Assembly: GCA_049607205.1 (NCBI GenBank)
Contig: JBMYWH010000001.1
Location: forward strand, 109,122-173,121
DNA length: 64,000 nucleotides
Direction: 5' to 3'
DNA from: JBELHR01 sp049607205
Lineage (GTDB): Bacteria; Bacteroidota; Bacteroidia; Flavobacteriales; Flavobacteriaceae
Positions within the stretch are counted from its first letter, which is position 1. The number at the start of each line of letters is the position of its first letter. Made by a program: the position numbers and the translations under genes. Below the pieces are notes generated by a model. It was not told the origin of the DNA, searched no databases, and saw nothing but the letters and a program-made list of their open reading frames with translations. This document shows positions 8,107 to 16,041 of the stretch, piece after piece.

Positions 8107-8358
8107 ATGGCAAATCACAAATCAGCCTTAAAGAGAATTAGAAGTAACGAATCGAAGCGTCTGAGAAATAAGTATCAGCACAAAACGACTCGTAATGCAG
8201 TAAGAGATCTACGTGCTACTACGGATAAAGCGGAAGCTGAGGCATTGTTGCCAAAAGTAGTTGGTATGTTGAGCAAATTGGCTAAGAACAATATTATTCA
8301 CCAGAATAAAGTTGCGAATCTTCAGTCTAAGCTTACTAAACATGTAGCTTCTTTGTAA
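8107..8358 (+). CDS. rpsT: 30S ribosomal protein S20, copy 1
   Basis: This 83-residue, very basic protein starts MANHKSALKRIRSNESKRLRNK, the S20 signature. S20 binds the 5' domain and helix 44 region of 16S rRNA early in 30S assembly. The length is normal. The Shine-Dalgarno is weak (AGAGAAG), as usual in this phylum. The gene sits 33 bases after tRNA-Glu and ends at its own terminator. An identical protein is encoded again at 8616-8867. Having two S20 genes is unusual, because rpsT is nearly always single-copy. Confidence 0.97.
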   Translation: MANHKSALKRIRSNESKRLRNKYQHKTTRNAVRDLRATTDKAEAEALLPKVVGMLSKLAKNNIIHQNKVANLQSKLTKHVASL

Positions 8359-8380
8359 GGTAAAGAAACAGTACAAGAAG

Positions 8381-8410
8381 AAGCATCACTTAAACGTGAT
8401 GCTTTTTTTT
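8381..8410 (+). terminator. Terminator after rpsT copy 1
   Basis: AAGCATCAC (8381-8389) and GTGATGCTT (8396-8404) form a 9-bp stem with a TTAAAC loop, followed by a run of T. This separates the two tRNA/rpsT units. Confidence 0.92.
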
Positions 8411-8455
8411 CCAGCAAATGTTGTGTTAATAAGAAGTGAAAATTTATTTTTTTAC

Positions 8456-8506
8456 TTGTGAGTTTTCAAAAAGCATCATACATTTGCATCGCCTTTAATA
8501 AAAGGC
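8456..8506 (+). promoter_or_regulatory. Promoter and 5' hairpin of the second tRNA-Glu/rpsT unit
   Basis: TTG at 8456-8458, a 20-base spacer and TACATTTG at 8479-8486. GCCTTT (8491-8496) pairs with AAAGGC (8501-8506) over an AATA loop. If transcription starts 5 bases after the box, the hairpin begins exactly at +1. Confidence 0.65.
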
Positions 8507-8512
8507 ACAATT

Positions 8513-8584
8513 GGTCCGTTCGTCTAGGGGTTAGGACGCCAGGTTTTCATCCTGGTAACAGGGGTTCGATTCCCCTACGGACTA
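8513..8584 (+). tRNA. tRNA-Glu (anticodon TTC), copy 2
   Basis: Identical over all 72 bases to the tRNA at 8002-8073, with the same acceptor, D, anticodon (TTC) and T arms and no encoded CCA. It lies 31 bases before the second rpsT. Complete identity, while the adjacent rpsT copies have diverged silently, reflects strong constraint or recent gene conversion over the tRNA. Confidence 0.95.
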
Positions 8585-8615
8585 CAGAAATTTAACATTA
8601 ATAAGAAGTTTAACG

Positions 8616-8867
8616 ATGGCAAATCACAAATCAGCCTTAAAGAGAATTAGAAGTAACGAGTCAAAGAGACTTAGAAATAAGTATCAGCACAAGACTACTC
8701 GTAACGCTGTGAGAGATCTACGCGCTACTACTGATAAAGCGGAAGCTGAAGCTTTGTTGCCAAAAGTAGTTGGAATGTTAAGCAAATTAGCGAAGAATAA
8801 CATTATTCACCAGAATAAAGTTGCGAATCTTCAATCTAAGCTTACAAAACACGTAGCTTCTCTATAA
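8616..8867 (+). CDS. rpsT: 30S ribosomal protein S20, copy 2
   Basis: The 83-residue product is identical to the S20 encoded at 8107-8358. I count 25 base differences in 23 codons between the two genes, and every one is synonymous. The first 42 bases are identical. Such a pattern means both copies have been under purifying selection since duplication, or have been partly homogenised at the 5' end. The gene has its own promoter, tRNA-Glu leader and terminator, so it is not a passive remnant. The Shine-Dalgarno is weak (AAGAAG). Confidence 0.96.
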   Translation: MANHKSALKRIRSNESKRLRNKYQHKTTRNAVRDLRATTDKAEAEALLPKVVGMLSKLAKNNIIHQNKVANLQSKLTKHVASL

Positions 8868-8887
8868 GGTTAAGTAAACAAGATATT

Positions 8888-8916
8888 AAGCATCACGAAA
8901 GTGATGCTTTTTTTTT
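8888..8916 (+). terminator. Terminator after rpsT copy 2
   Basis: AAGCATCAC (8888-8896), a GAAA tetraloop and GTGATGCTT (8901-8909), followed by a T run. The stem sequence matches that of the first terminator, while the loop differs. It also separates the unit from the convergent rodA gene. Confidence 0.93.
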
Positions 8917-8927
8917 GCTCTATAGTT

Positions 8928-10205
8928 TTACCAAACCGTATCTTTAGCAGCGTCAAGCTTTATGAAGATAAAGAGAAGGGTAGTGAAGCCCCACAAGGCA
9001 GAACCACCATAACTGAAAAAGGGTAGTGGAATTCCGACTGTAGGAAGTATTCCAATCACCATACCTATGTTAATCAAAAAGTGAAAAAAGAATATACTGG
9101 CAATGCAATAGCCATAAATTCTAGCAAAATTTGACCTTTGTTGTTCTGCTCTTACTATGATTCGAATTATTAAAATAGCAAAGAGTAAAACCACAAAAGA
9201 AGATCCTAGGAATCCCCATTCCTCTCCAATGGTTGAAAATATATAATCTGTAGACTGTTCAGGAACGAATTTTCCTTGGGTTCTATCACCATTTAAAAAA
9301 CCTTTTCCTGTTAATCCACCAGAACTTATTGTAAGTACCGATTGATTGGTATTGTATCCTATTCCTTGTGTATCGGAGGTCTGTCCTAGAATGATGCTAA
9401 AACGATCTCTATGGCGTTGTTCGAAGATGTTATTGTAAACATAAGACACACTGAATATCCATAAAGCAGATATAAGGTATAAGAGCAAAATTCGAGGGAC
9501 CTGGAATTTCAAACTATACTTAGTAAAATAGTTTATGTAAATTAATACTAAACTGATGATTGAGAAGCACAGAATGAGTATGCTTTCAAAGCCAAATACC
9601 AATGTGAGTAGGAATAGACCTATACCAATTAATGCGATCCAGATATAATATCCAGGTAAGCCTTCTCTATATAATACAAAAAAGAACGAAGCATATACTA
9701 ATGCGGATCCAGGGTCAGGTTGTAAGGTGATCAAGACAGCTGGAATGATTAATATAGTTACGGCTTTGAATTGATTAGATAGGTTTTTTAAATCAAATTG
9801 CTTGTCACTTAATAATCGGGCTAGTGCAAGGGATGTGGCCATTTTTGCAAATTCACTCGGCTGTAGGCTAAACCCTCCTAAAGCATACCAAGAAGTTGCA
9901 CCATTAATATTCTTCCCAAATAGAAAAAGACCTGCTAAAGAGAGCATGGATATTAAATATATGATTCCTGAAAACCGTTCAAAGATCTTAGAATCAAGTA
10001 GCATAATGATAAATATGATCAAAATGGATAAGCTTATCCAAATCAGTTGTTTACCATATTTGGTGCTTAAATCAAAGACTTGGAAGTGTTCAATGTCAGA
10101 GATAGAAGCTGCAAATATATTTAGCCATCCAAAGCCTACAAGTAAAATAAATAACAATACAAGTACCCAATCAACTTTCGAAAATAAATTACTCTCTTGC
10201 CTCAT
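8928..10205 (-). CDS. rodA: RodA, SEDS-family peptidoglycan glycosyltransferase
   Basis: This 425-residue polytopic membrane protein of the FtsW/RodA/SpoVE family polymerises lipid II during side-wall growth together with the class B transpeptidase PBP2. About ten membrane segments can be seen. Family motifs include NGATSWYALGGFSLQPSEFAK in the first half, ITLQPDPGSAL with the catalytic-loop Asp, and PTVGIPLPFFSYGGSALWGF near the C-terminus. It overlaps the end of the pbp2 gene by 17 bases, so the pair is translated together. It is the last gene of the mre operon. FtsW is the alternative, but the neighbours point to RodA. Confidence 0.95.
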   Translation of the reverse strand: MRQESNLFSKVDWVLVLLFILLVGFGWLNIFAASISDIEHFQVFDLSTKYGKQLIWISLSILIIFIIMLLDSKIFERFSGIIYLISMLSLAGLFLFGKNINGATSWYALGGFSLQPSEFAKMATSLALARLLSDKQFDLKNLSNQFKAVTILIIPAVLITLQPDPGSALVYASFFFVLYREGLPGYYIWIALIGIGLFLLTLVFGFESILILCFSIISLVLIYINYFTKYSLKFQVPRILLLYLISALWIFSVSYVYNNIFEQRHRDRFSIILGQTSDTQGIGYNTNQSVLTISSGGLTGKGFLNGDRTQGKFVPEQSTDYIFSTIGEEWGFLGSSFVVLLFAILIIRIIVRAEQQRSNFARIYGYCIASIFFFHFLINIGMVIGILPTVGIPLPFFSYGGSALWGFTTLLFIFIKLDAAKDTVW

Positions 10206-12060
10206 AGTACTGCTCAGGGTTTAGTTGTTTATCATACTGCTCTTGTAAGTTATGGTTCATGATCCTATTTTCAAGATACTTCCTTTTAGTACCTCCTTCT
10301 ATATAAGATTCAATCATTAAACTTGCAATGGGAGCAGCAATTGTAGCTCCATAACCTCCATTTTCAACAAAAACTGCTAGGGCAATTTTTGGATTTGATT
10401 TAGGCGCAAAGGCTACGAATATAGAGTGATCTTCAAGCTCTATCTTTTGGCCTTCAAAACGTATATAATTCTGAACGGTTCCAGTTTTTCCACACATCTC
10501 TAACTTCGGAATGTTTACTGATCGTCCTGTTCCATATTTAAATACATCATGCATTCCTTCAACTATTGGTTCAAAGTGCTCTGCAGATACTGCTGTTTGA
10601 TGACGTTCAATATATTTGGGGTCGAGACTCGGTTCACCATTTATTGCTTTAAGAAAATGAGGAGTGTAGAAATAGCCTCTATTGGCAATGATTGCTGTCA
10701 TATGAGCAAGTTGTATAGGAGTGGTCTGAATTTCCCCTTGACCGATTGCATTGGATATCGTCGTTACTGCTCTCCAACTCCCGGCTGGATAATACCTGTT
10801 ATAGAAATTGGCATTAGGAATTAACCCTTTTTGACCGGTAGGAAGGTCATAGCCTAAATAATTACCTAGACCAAAGCTCTGCACTTGCCTGGACCAGGCA
10901 TTCATTCCCGTTTCAGCATCTGGATATTTTTCTATAATTCTTCTATAAGTGTTGGAAAAATAGGAATTACAAGATTTAGCAAGTCCCAGTTGTAGGTCTA
11001 TTGGTTTGTTGTATATACCACAATGACATCCCATAAATTCATTGGGCCTATTTCCATAGCGATAACCACCATAGCATCTGAATGCGGTATGTGGATTGAT
11101 TACTCCTTCCTGAAGACCTATTAATCCATTAATCATTTTAAAAGGAGATCCTGGTGCGTATTGTGCCTGCAGTCCTCTATCGAACATAGGTTTGTTGATG
11201 CTATCTCCGAATAATCGAACTGAGTTAGGTGATCTCTTTCTTCCAACCATTAAATTGGGGTCATAACTAGGTGCTGTTATTAAAGCGAGTACCTCACCGG
11301 TTTTGGGCTCAATAGCCACGATTCCACCTCGCTTTCCGCTCATTAAGAGTTCGCCGTATTCTTGAAGGGCACTATCAATACTCAAAGTTAGATCCGACCC
11401 AGGTAAGGCCGCAACATCATCATCTCCATCTTTATAGGGACCTATGATTTTGTTCATCCTATCCCTTTGTTTGTATTGTACTCCTTTTGTACCGCGAAGT
11501 AGTAATTCATATTGCTTTTCTACCCCCATGGTTCCGACAATCTCACCTTGCTGATAATAGTCGCTTTTATTGGCTAATTCTTCGTTGACCTCATTGACAT
11601 AGCCTAAGACATTTGCAGCACTAGGAATAGGGTATTCTCTCAATGCTCTTTTCTGTATATAAAAGCCCTTATAATGATACATTTTTTCCTGTAGAGAAGC
11701 GTAATCATCCTTAGAAACTTGGGCGATTAGGACAGAAGGAAGTCTTGGAGAATATCTTCTAGCTTTCTTGAAACGATTCAATAAAAATTCTTTATCTATC
11801 TTTAGAAGAGTACACAATTCTAGAGTATCAAAAGCTTTAACTTCGTTGGGTACAACCATCAAATCATAACTGGTTTGATTGGCGACTAAAAGTTTATTAT
11901 TGCGATCGTAGATATATCCACGTTCAGGATAGTCATAGATTTTTTTAACTGTAGAAAAGTTACTTGAATTGGTGTCAACAATTTGTAGCTGAAACAGTTT
12001 TCCAATAAAAATTATGGAAACTAGTAATACACTAACAATAAGGAGCCAACCTCTTTTCAT
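10189..12060 (-). CDS. mrdA: Penicillin-binding protein 2 (class B transpeptidase of the elongasome)
   Basis: This 623-residue protein crosslinks peptidoglycan for rod-shape growth. It has one N-terminal membrane anchor (residues about 4-24), a dimerisation/pedestal domain (about 40-220) and a transpeptidase domain with SPFK (catalytic Ser 305), SCN (363-365) and KTG (525-527). Cysteines 329, 345 and 347 cluster just before the SxN motif and could bind a metal; a similar Cys/His insert is known in some PBP2 proteins. It follows mreD with a one-base TAATG overlap and overlaps rodA, its enzymatic partner, by 17 bases. Confidence 0.95.
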   Translation of the reverse strand: MKRGWLLIVSVLLVSIIFIGKLFQLQIVDTNSSNFSTVKKIYDYPERGYIYDRNNKLLVANQTSYDLMVVPNEVKAFDTLELCTLLKIDKEFLLNRFKKARRYSPRLPSVLIAQVSKDDYASLQEKMYHYKGFYIQKRALREYPIPSAANVLGYVNEVNEELANKSDYYQQGEIVGTMGVEKQYELLLRGTKGVQYKQRDRMNKIIGPYKDGDDDVAALPGSDLTLSIDSALQEYGELLMSGKRGGIVAIEPKTGEVLALITAPSYDPNLMVGRKRSPNSVRLFGDSINKPMFDRGLQAQYAPGSPFKMINGLIGLQEGVINPHTAFRCYGGYRYGNRPNEFMGCHCGIYNKPIDLQLGLAKSCNSYFSNTYRRIIEKYPDAETGMNAWSRQVQSFGLGNYLGYDLPTGQKGLIPNANFYNRYYPAGSWRAVTTISNAIGQGEIQTTPIQLAHMTAIIANRGYFYTPHFLKAINGEPSLDPKYIERHQTAVSAEHFEPIVEGMHDVFKYGTGRSVNIPKLEMCGKTGTVQNYIRFEGQKIELEDHSIFVAFAPKSNPKIALAVFVENGGYGATIAAPIASLMIESYIEGGTKRKYLENRIMNHNLQEQYDKQLNPEQYYEARE

Positions 12061-12569
12061 TAAGTTCTAGGTTTTGTAAAAGTAAAAAGTCCTAGTAAAA
12101 GTAAGATAAAAGTTGCAAATCCTGAGGCTAATCCTTTTCCAATAATCAGCCCAATGAAATTAAATGAAAAATAACTTAGACTGTAAATACTGATACTGTG
12201 TATTAGACATAGACTAAGCATATAGATAATAGACTTATCAAACGGAATTTGTCGTAAATGAAAATTCTGATAATCTAGTTCATTGGAGCCCATGATAAAC
12301 TTTAATAAGTGTATGCGCAAATAAGCAGCTAATAAAATTGACATGGCATTGATCCCGCCTGAAGAGCTCGCTACATCTATACTGAGTCCAAGTAAAAAGG
12401 AGCTGATTAAAAAGTAAGTTCTGTCTTTAGTGATAGGAACTAATAATACATATGCGATATATGGGAAAAAACGAATAAATCCGCCAATTTCAATGGAGTT
12501 GAATACAATGGTTTGTACTAAGAACAACAGTACAAAATATAAGATGTTGGAAAGTTGTTTAGTATTCAT
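12060..12569 (-). CDS. mreD: Rod shape-determining protein MreD
   Basis: This 169-residue membrane protein has five or six hydrophobic segments and the loop LGLSIDVASSSGGINAMSILLAAYLR, which matches the conserved core of MreD. MreD links MreC to the cytoplasmic MreB filaments and the PBP2-RodA synthase. It overlaps mreC by 11 bases and pbp2 by one base. Sequence conservation in this family is low, so position in the operon carries weight. Confidence 0.9.
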   Translation of the reverse strand: MNTKQLSNILYFVLLFLVQTIVFNSIEIGGFIRFFPYIAYVLLVPITKDRTYFLISSFLLGLSIDVASSSGGINAMSILLAAYLRIHLLKFIMGSNELDYQNFHLRQIPFDKSIIYMLSLCLIHSISIYSLSYFSFNFIGLIIGKGLASGFATFILLLLGLFTFTKPRT

Positions 12570-13398
12570 CGTTTAGTTGTTCTAAATTTTTAATTTCTGC
12601 AGAGTTCTTATTGCGTAGAATATAGGCATTTGAAATATTTGCCATATCATTAAAGAGTTGCACATCTATTTTTTGATAGCGATCATTGCGACTGCTCACC
12701 CCTGAAATTCTACCGATTGGAATTCCATCGGGAAAAATAATAGACTTTCCCCCAGTTACAATGGAGTCTCCTATTTTAAGACTCGCCTGTCGAGGAATAT
12801 CCACAAGTTGAACTGTATTATAGTCTTCACCATTCCACATTATAGTTCCGAAATAGTTAGACTTTTTAATCCTAGCGTTTAGCTGTATATTCGGATTGAG
12901 AATTGAGAGAGCAGAGCTGTAATTAGCAGAACTGTGATTTATGATTCCTAAAACTCCTTTATCGTTAATTAGAGCCATGTCTTGCCCTACTGAATCTTTT
13001 GTTCCCTTTTCAATCAATAAAATGTTATTTAGATTTCTATATTGATTGGAAATAACCTTAGTTGGTATGATTTCGTATCTTGAGTTACCGATACTGTCTA
13101 ACTTGTCTATTTGTTGAGTTGCAAATAAGATACCTTCTAGGTTCTTATATAAATATAGCTGTTTTCGAAGTTCTAGGTTTTCGGTAATTAAGCCCTCGTT
13201 CTCAGAAGATAGTTTGAAGTAATTATTAAAATTGAAAACACGTTTAGCAATACCTCCAGTAATAGCATTGGAGGCATTGATGTATTTTGATCTTTGATAG
13301 TCGTGATAGTTAACGGTAAAGAGGAGTCCAATGCATTCAAGAATTAGAAACAAGAGAAAGTATCTATACTTTCTGATTAAGGCAATTATTTGATGCAT
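12559..13398 (-). CDS. mreC: Rod shape-determining protein MreC
   Basis: This 279-residue bitopic protein has one N-terminal membrane helix (about residues 12-28), a short coiled coil (about 62-85) and a periplasmic beta-rich domain with the motifs LLIEKGTKDSVGQDMALIN, GVLGIINH and DSIVTGGKSIIFPDGIPIGRI, diagnostic of MreC. It activates PBP2 and positions the elongation machinery. The C-terminus beyond about residue 250 is short. It starts 8 bases after mreB and overlaps mreD. Confidence 0.95.
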   Translation of the reverse strand: MHQIIALIRKYRYFLLFLILECIGLLFTVNYHDYQRSKYINASNAITGGIAKRVFNFNNYFKLSSENEGLITENLELRKQLYLYKNLEGILFATQQIDKLDSIGNSRYEIIPTKVISNQYRNLNNILLIEKGTKDSVGQDMALINDKGVLGIINHSSANYSSALSILNPNIQLNARIKKSNYFGTIMWNGEDYNTVQLVDIPRQASLKIGDSIVTGGKSIIFPDGIPIGRISGVSSRNDRYQKIDVQLFNDMANISNAYILRNKNSAEIKNLEQLNDEY

Positions 13399-13406
13399 GA
13401 ACTATT

Positions 13407-14435
13407 TTATTTCATTAATACACTTTTGTATTTTTCTAATTCTTTTAAAGCAATTCCTGTACCTCTAACCACAGCTCTTAAAGGATCCTCAGCAATATAT
13501 ACAGGAAGGTCTGTTTTACGCGATAGACGTTTGTCTAAACCTCTAAGCATAGAGCCTCCTCCAGCTAAATATATCCCAGTATTATAAATATCTGCAGCTA
13601 ATTCTGGTGGGGTCTGAGAGAGCGCTTCCATAACAGAATCTTCAATTCTTAAAATTGACTTATCTAGGGCTTTTGCGATTTCACGATATGAAATTTGCAC
13701 TTGTTTAGGTTTTCCACTCAACAAATCACGTCCTTGTACGAGCATGTCATCAGGTGGAGACTCAAGGTCTTCTGTGGCTGCACCAATTTGAATTTTGATT
13801 TTTTCAGCAGTTCGCTCACCTATATAAAGGTTGTGTTGTGTTCTCATGAAGTACATGATGTCGTTGGTGAATAAATCCCCGGCAATCTTCACTGATTTAT
13901 CACAAACAATACCTGAAAGCGCAATTACGGCAATTTCAGTAGTACCTCCACCTATATCAATAATCATGTTTCCTTTAGGCTCCATAATATCTATTCCAAC
14001 TCCAATGGCAGCAGCCATAGGTTCATAAATAAGATAAACCTCCTTAGCGTTCATGTGCATGGCAGAGTCTCGAACAGCTCTTTTTTCAACCTCGGTAATC
14101 CCAGATGGGATACAAATAACCATTCTTAGTGCAGGAGGGAACAACCTCTTTTTAATACTTGGAATTCTCTTAACAAATTCCTTAATCATCTCTTCTGAAG
14201 CTTGGAAGTCAGCGATGACTCCATCTTTTAAAGGACGAATCGTTTTTATGTTTTCATGGGTTTTTCCTTGCATCTTGTTGGCTTCTTCACCAATGGCAAT
14301 TATTTTTCCATTAGTTCGGTCACGTGCTACAATTGAAGGACTGTCAATGACAACCTTACCACCATGAATAATCAAGGTGTTTGCGGTTCCAAGGTCAATC
14401 GCTATATCTTCTGTCATGAAGTCAAAAAATCCCAT
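13407..14435 (-). CDS. mreB: Rod shape-determining protein MreB (bacterial actin)
   Basis: This 342-residue actin-like ATPase forms membrane-bound filaments that orient lateral wall synthesis. Visible actin-fold motifs are DIAIDLGTANTLI (phosphate 1), NMIIDIGGGTTEIAVIALSG (phosphate 2) and GIYLAGGGSMLRGLDKRL (adenosine). The N-terminal MGFFDF is a plausible amphipathic membrane-binding segment. Length and gene order (mreBCD-pbp2-rodA) are standard. It begins 11 bases after purH, so both may share the purH promoter. Confidence 0.97.
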   Translation of the reverse strand: MGFFDFMTEDIAIDLGTANTLIIHGGKVVIDSPSIVARDRTNGKIIAIGEEANKMQGKTHENIKTIRPLKDGVIADFQASEEMIKEFVKRIPSIKKRLFPPALRMVICIPSGITEVEKRAVRDSAMHMNAKEVYLIYEPMAAAIGVGIDIMEPKGNMIIDIGGGTTEIAVIALSGIVCDKSVKIAGDLFTNDIMYFMRTQHNLYIGERTAEKIKIQIGAATEDLESPPDDMLVQGRDLLSGKPKQVQISYREIAKALDKSILRIEDSVMEALSQTPPELAADIYNTGIYLAGGGSMLRGLDKRLSRKTDLPVYIAEDPLRAVVRGTGIALKELEKYKSVLMK

Positions 14436-14446
14436 AATCTTTTTTT

Positions 14447-15973
14447 TTAGTGTTTGAAATGTCTAGTTCCCGTCATTACCATTTTCATGTCTGCTCCATT
14501 ACAATAGTCAATTGATAATTGATCTTTAATCGAACCTCCAGGTTGAATGACTGCTGTAATCCCAGCATTGTGTGCTATTTCTACACAATCAGGAAATGGG
14601 AAAAAGGCATCCGAAGCCATTACAGCTCCTTGTAAATTAAAACCAAAGTGCTGCGCCTTTGCAATCGCTTGATTCAGGGCATCAACTCTAGATGTTTGTC
14701 CTGTACCGCTGGCTAATAATTGACCGTCTTTTGCAAGTACGATAGTATTAGACTTTGTGTTTTTACAAAGTTTAGAGGCAAATAATAAGTCATTGATCTC
14801 TTCAGTAGAAGGACCTTGTTTGGTTACTATTTTTAAATCCTCTTTGCGATCTGTTACCAAATCTTTATCTTGAGTTAAAAATCCATTTAAGGCAGTTCTC
14901 CACTGACGCTTAGGAAGTTCAACTTGCTTCTGAACTAAGATAATTCTGTTTTTCTTTTTGCTTAGCAAGGCAAAAGCCTCTTCAGAATAAGAAGGAGCTA
15001 TAACCACTTCGCAGAATAAATTGTGAATTTCTTCAGCAGTGTCAAGATCGATAGCTCTGTTAGCAATCAGTACTCCACCAAATGCTGAAGTAGGATCTCC
15101 CGCTAAAGCATCAATATAAGCTTGCTTAATGTTAGCTCTAGTCGCTAGACCACAAGCATTGTTGTGTTTTAAAATAGCAAATGTAGGCTGGTCGTTTTTG
15201 AATTCCTCCATCAACTGAACCGCAGCATCAACGTCTAGTAAATTATTGTAAGACAGCTCTTTACCGTGAAGTTTGTCAAATAGTTCATCGAGCTTCCCTA
15301 CGAAAAGTCCTTTTTGATGTGGGTTTTCACCGTATCGCAGTGGACTAGCCTCCCCAATAACAGGTTTTTCTAAAAGAGGATCCTCGTTCATATAATTGAA
15401 AATCGCCGTATCATAAGAAGATGAAATTTGAAAAGCTTTTGCAGCATGTTGTCTGCGTTGTGCTTCATTAAAAGAACCTTCTTGTGCCTTCAAAACTTCT
15501 AAAAAGTCAGCATATTGGTTCATAGAAGAAATACACAATACTTCTTTGAAGTTCTTAGCCGCCGCACGGATCAGTGAAATCCCTCCAATATCTATTTTCT
15601 CAATGATTTCCTCATGAGTTCCTCCTTGAGCAACAGTTTTTTCAAATGGATACAAATCGACTATTACTAAATCAATCTCTGGGATAGCATAATTTTTCAT
15701 TTGCTCACGATCCTCTTCTTTGAAGCGTCTTCCTAGAATACCTCCAAAAATTTTCGGGTGAAGCGTTTTAACACGACCACCCAAAATAGCAGGGTAAGAA
15801 GTTAAATCCTCTACGGGAACCACAGGAATTCCTAGATCACGGATAAAAGTTTCTGTCCCTCCTGTAGAGAATATTCTGACGCCTTGATTGTGCAGAGTTT
15901 CTACTATAGGTCCCAATCCATCCTTATGGAAAACCGAGATTAATGCTGATTTAATTTTAATATCTGTATTCAT
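14447..15973 (-). CDS. purH: Bifunctional AICAR transformylase/IMP cyclohydrolase PurH
   Basis: PurH carries out the last two steps of IMP synthesis: formylation of AICAR and ring closure. The 508-residue protein begins with the IMP cyclohydrolase (MGS-like) domain (KSALISVFHKDGLGPIVE, FSTGGTETF, GGRVKTLHPKIFGGIL, DLVIVDLYPFE) and continues with the transformylase domain (PLRYGENPHQ, ILKHNNACGLA, DPTSAFGGV, ASDAFFPFPD). An in-frame ATG 30 bases further upstream exists, but a promoter (TAGTTTTG, 15991-15998) lies between the two, so the start at 15973 is chosen; it also aligns with known PurH N-termini. It precedes the mre genes by 11 bases. Confidence 0.96.
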   Translation of the reverse strand: MNTDIKIKSALISVFHKDGLGPIVETLHNQGVRIFSTGGTETFIRDLGIPVVPVEDLTSYPAILGGRVKTLHPKIFGGILGRRFKEEDREQMKNYAIPEIDLVIVDLYPFEKTVAQGGTHEEIIEKIDIGGISLIRAAAKNFKEVLCISSMNQYADFLEVLKAQEGSFNEAQRRQHAAKAFQISSSYDTAIFNYMNEDPLLEKPVIGEASPLRYGENPHQKGLFVGKLDELFDKLHGKELSYNNLLDVDAAVQLMEEFKNDQPTFAILKHNNACGLATRANIKQAYIDALAGDPTSAFGGVLIANRAIDLDTAEEIHNLFCEVVIAPSYSEEAFALLSKKKNRIILVQKQVELPKRQWRTALNGFLTQDKDLVTDRKEDLKIVTKQGPSTEEINDLLFASKLCKNTKSNTIVLAKDGQLLASGTGQTSRVDALNQAIAKAQHFGFNLQGAVMASDAFFPFPDCVEIAHNAGITAVIQPGGSIKDQLSIDYCNGADMKMVMTGTRHFKH

Positions 15974-15990
15974 CAAATTTGTATATCCAA

Positions 15991-16021
15991 CAAAACTACA
16001 CAATCAGTATTTTGTTTACAA
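15991..16021 (-). promoter_or_regulatory. purH promoter
   Basis: On the minus strand, TTG (16019-16021), a 20-base spacer and TAGTTTTG (15991-15998) match the consensus. The predicted start is an A near 15986, leaving a 13-base leader before the purH ATG at 15973. Confidence 0.6.
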
Positions 16022-16041
16022 TTAAAAAATAGACAAAAAAA

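Larger units (their letters stand above)
7941..8916 (+). repeat. Tandem duplication of a ~510-bp tRNA-Glu/rpsT transcription unit
   Basis: Unit 1 (about 7941-8410) and unit 2 (about 8449-8916) share the same order: promoter, 5' hairpin, tRNA-Glu, rpsT, terminator. The tRNAs are identical over 72 bases and lie 511 bases apart; the rpsT starts are 509 bases apart. Hairpin and terminator loops differ in sequence but keep their pairing. This indicates an old duplication held by selection. Confidence 0.9.

Noticed and set aside
8381..8480. AAGCATCA shared by the rpsT terminator stem and the next promoter spacer as a regulatory repeat
   Set aside because: It is eight bases long and one copy serves the terminator stem, so coincidence or duplication history explains it.
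8513..8867. Second tRNA-Glu/rpsT unit as an assembly duplication
   Set aside because: 25 silent differences in rpsT and different hairpin and terminator loops show it is a real, diverged copy.
15974..16003. Ten-residue N-terminal extension of PurH
   Set aside because: It would start upstream of the predicted transcription start, and PurH homologues begin at the shorter Met.
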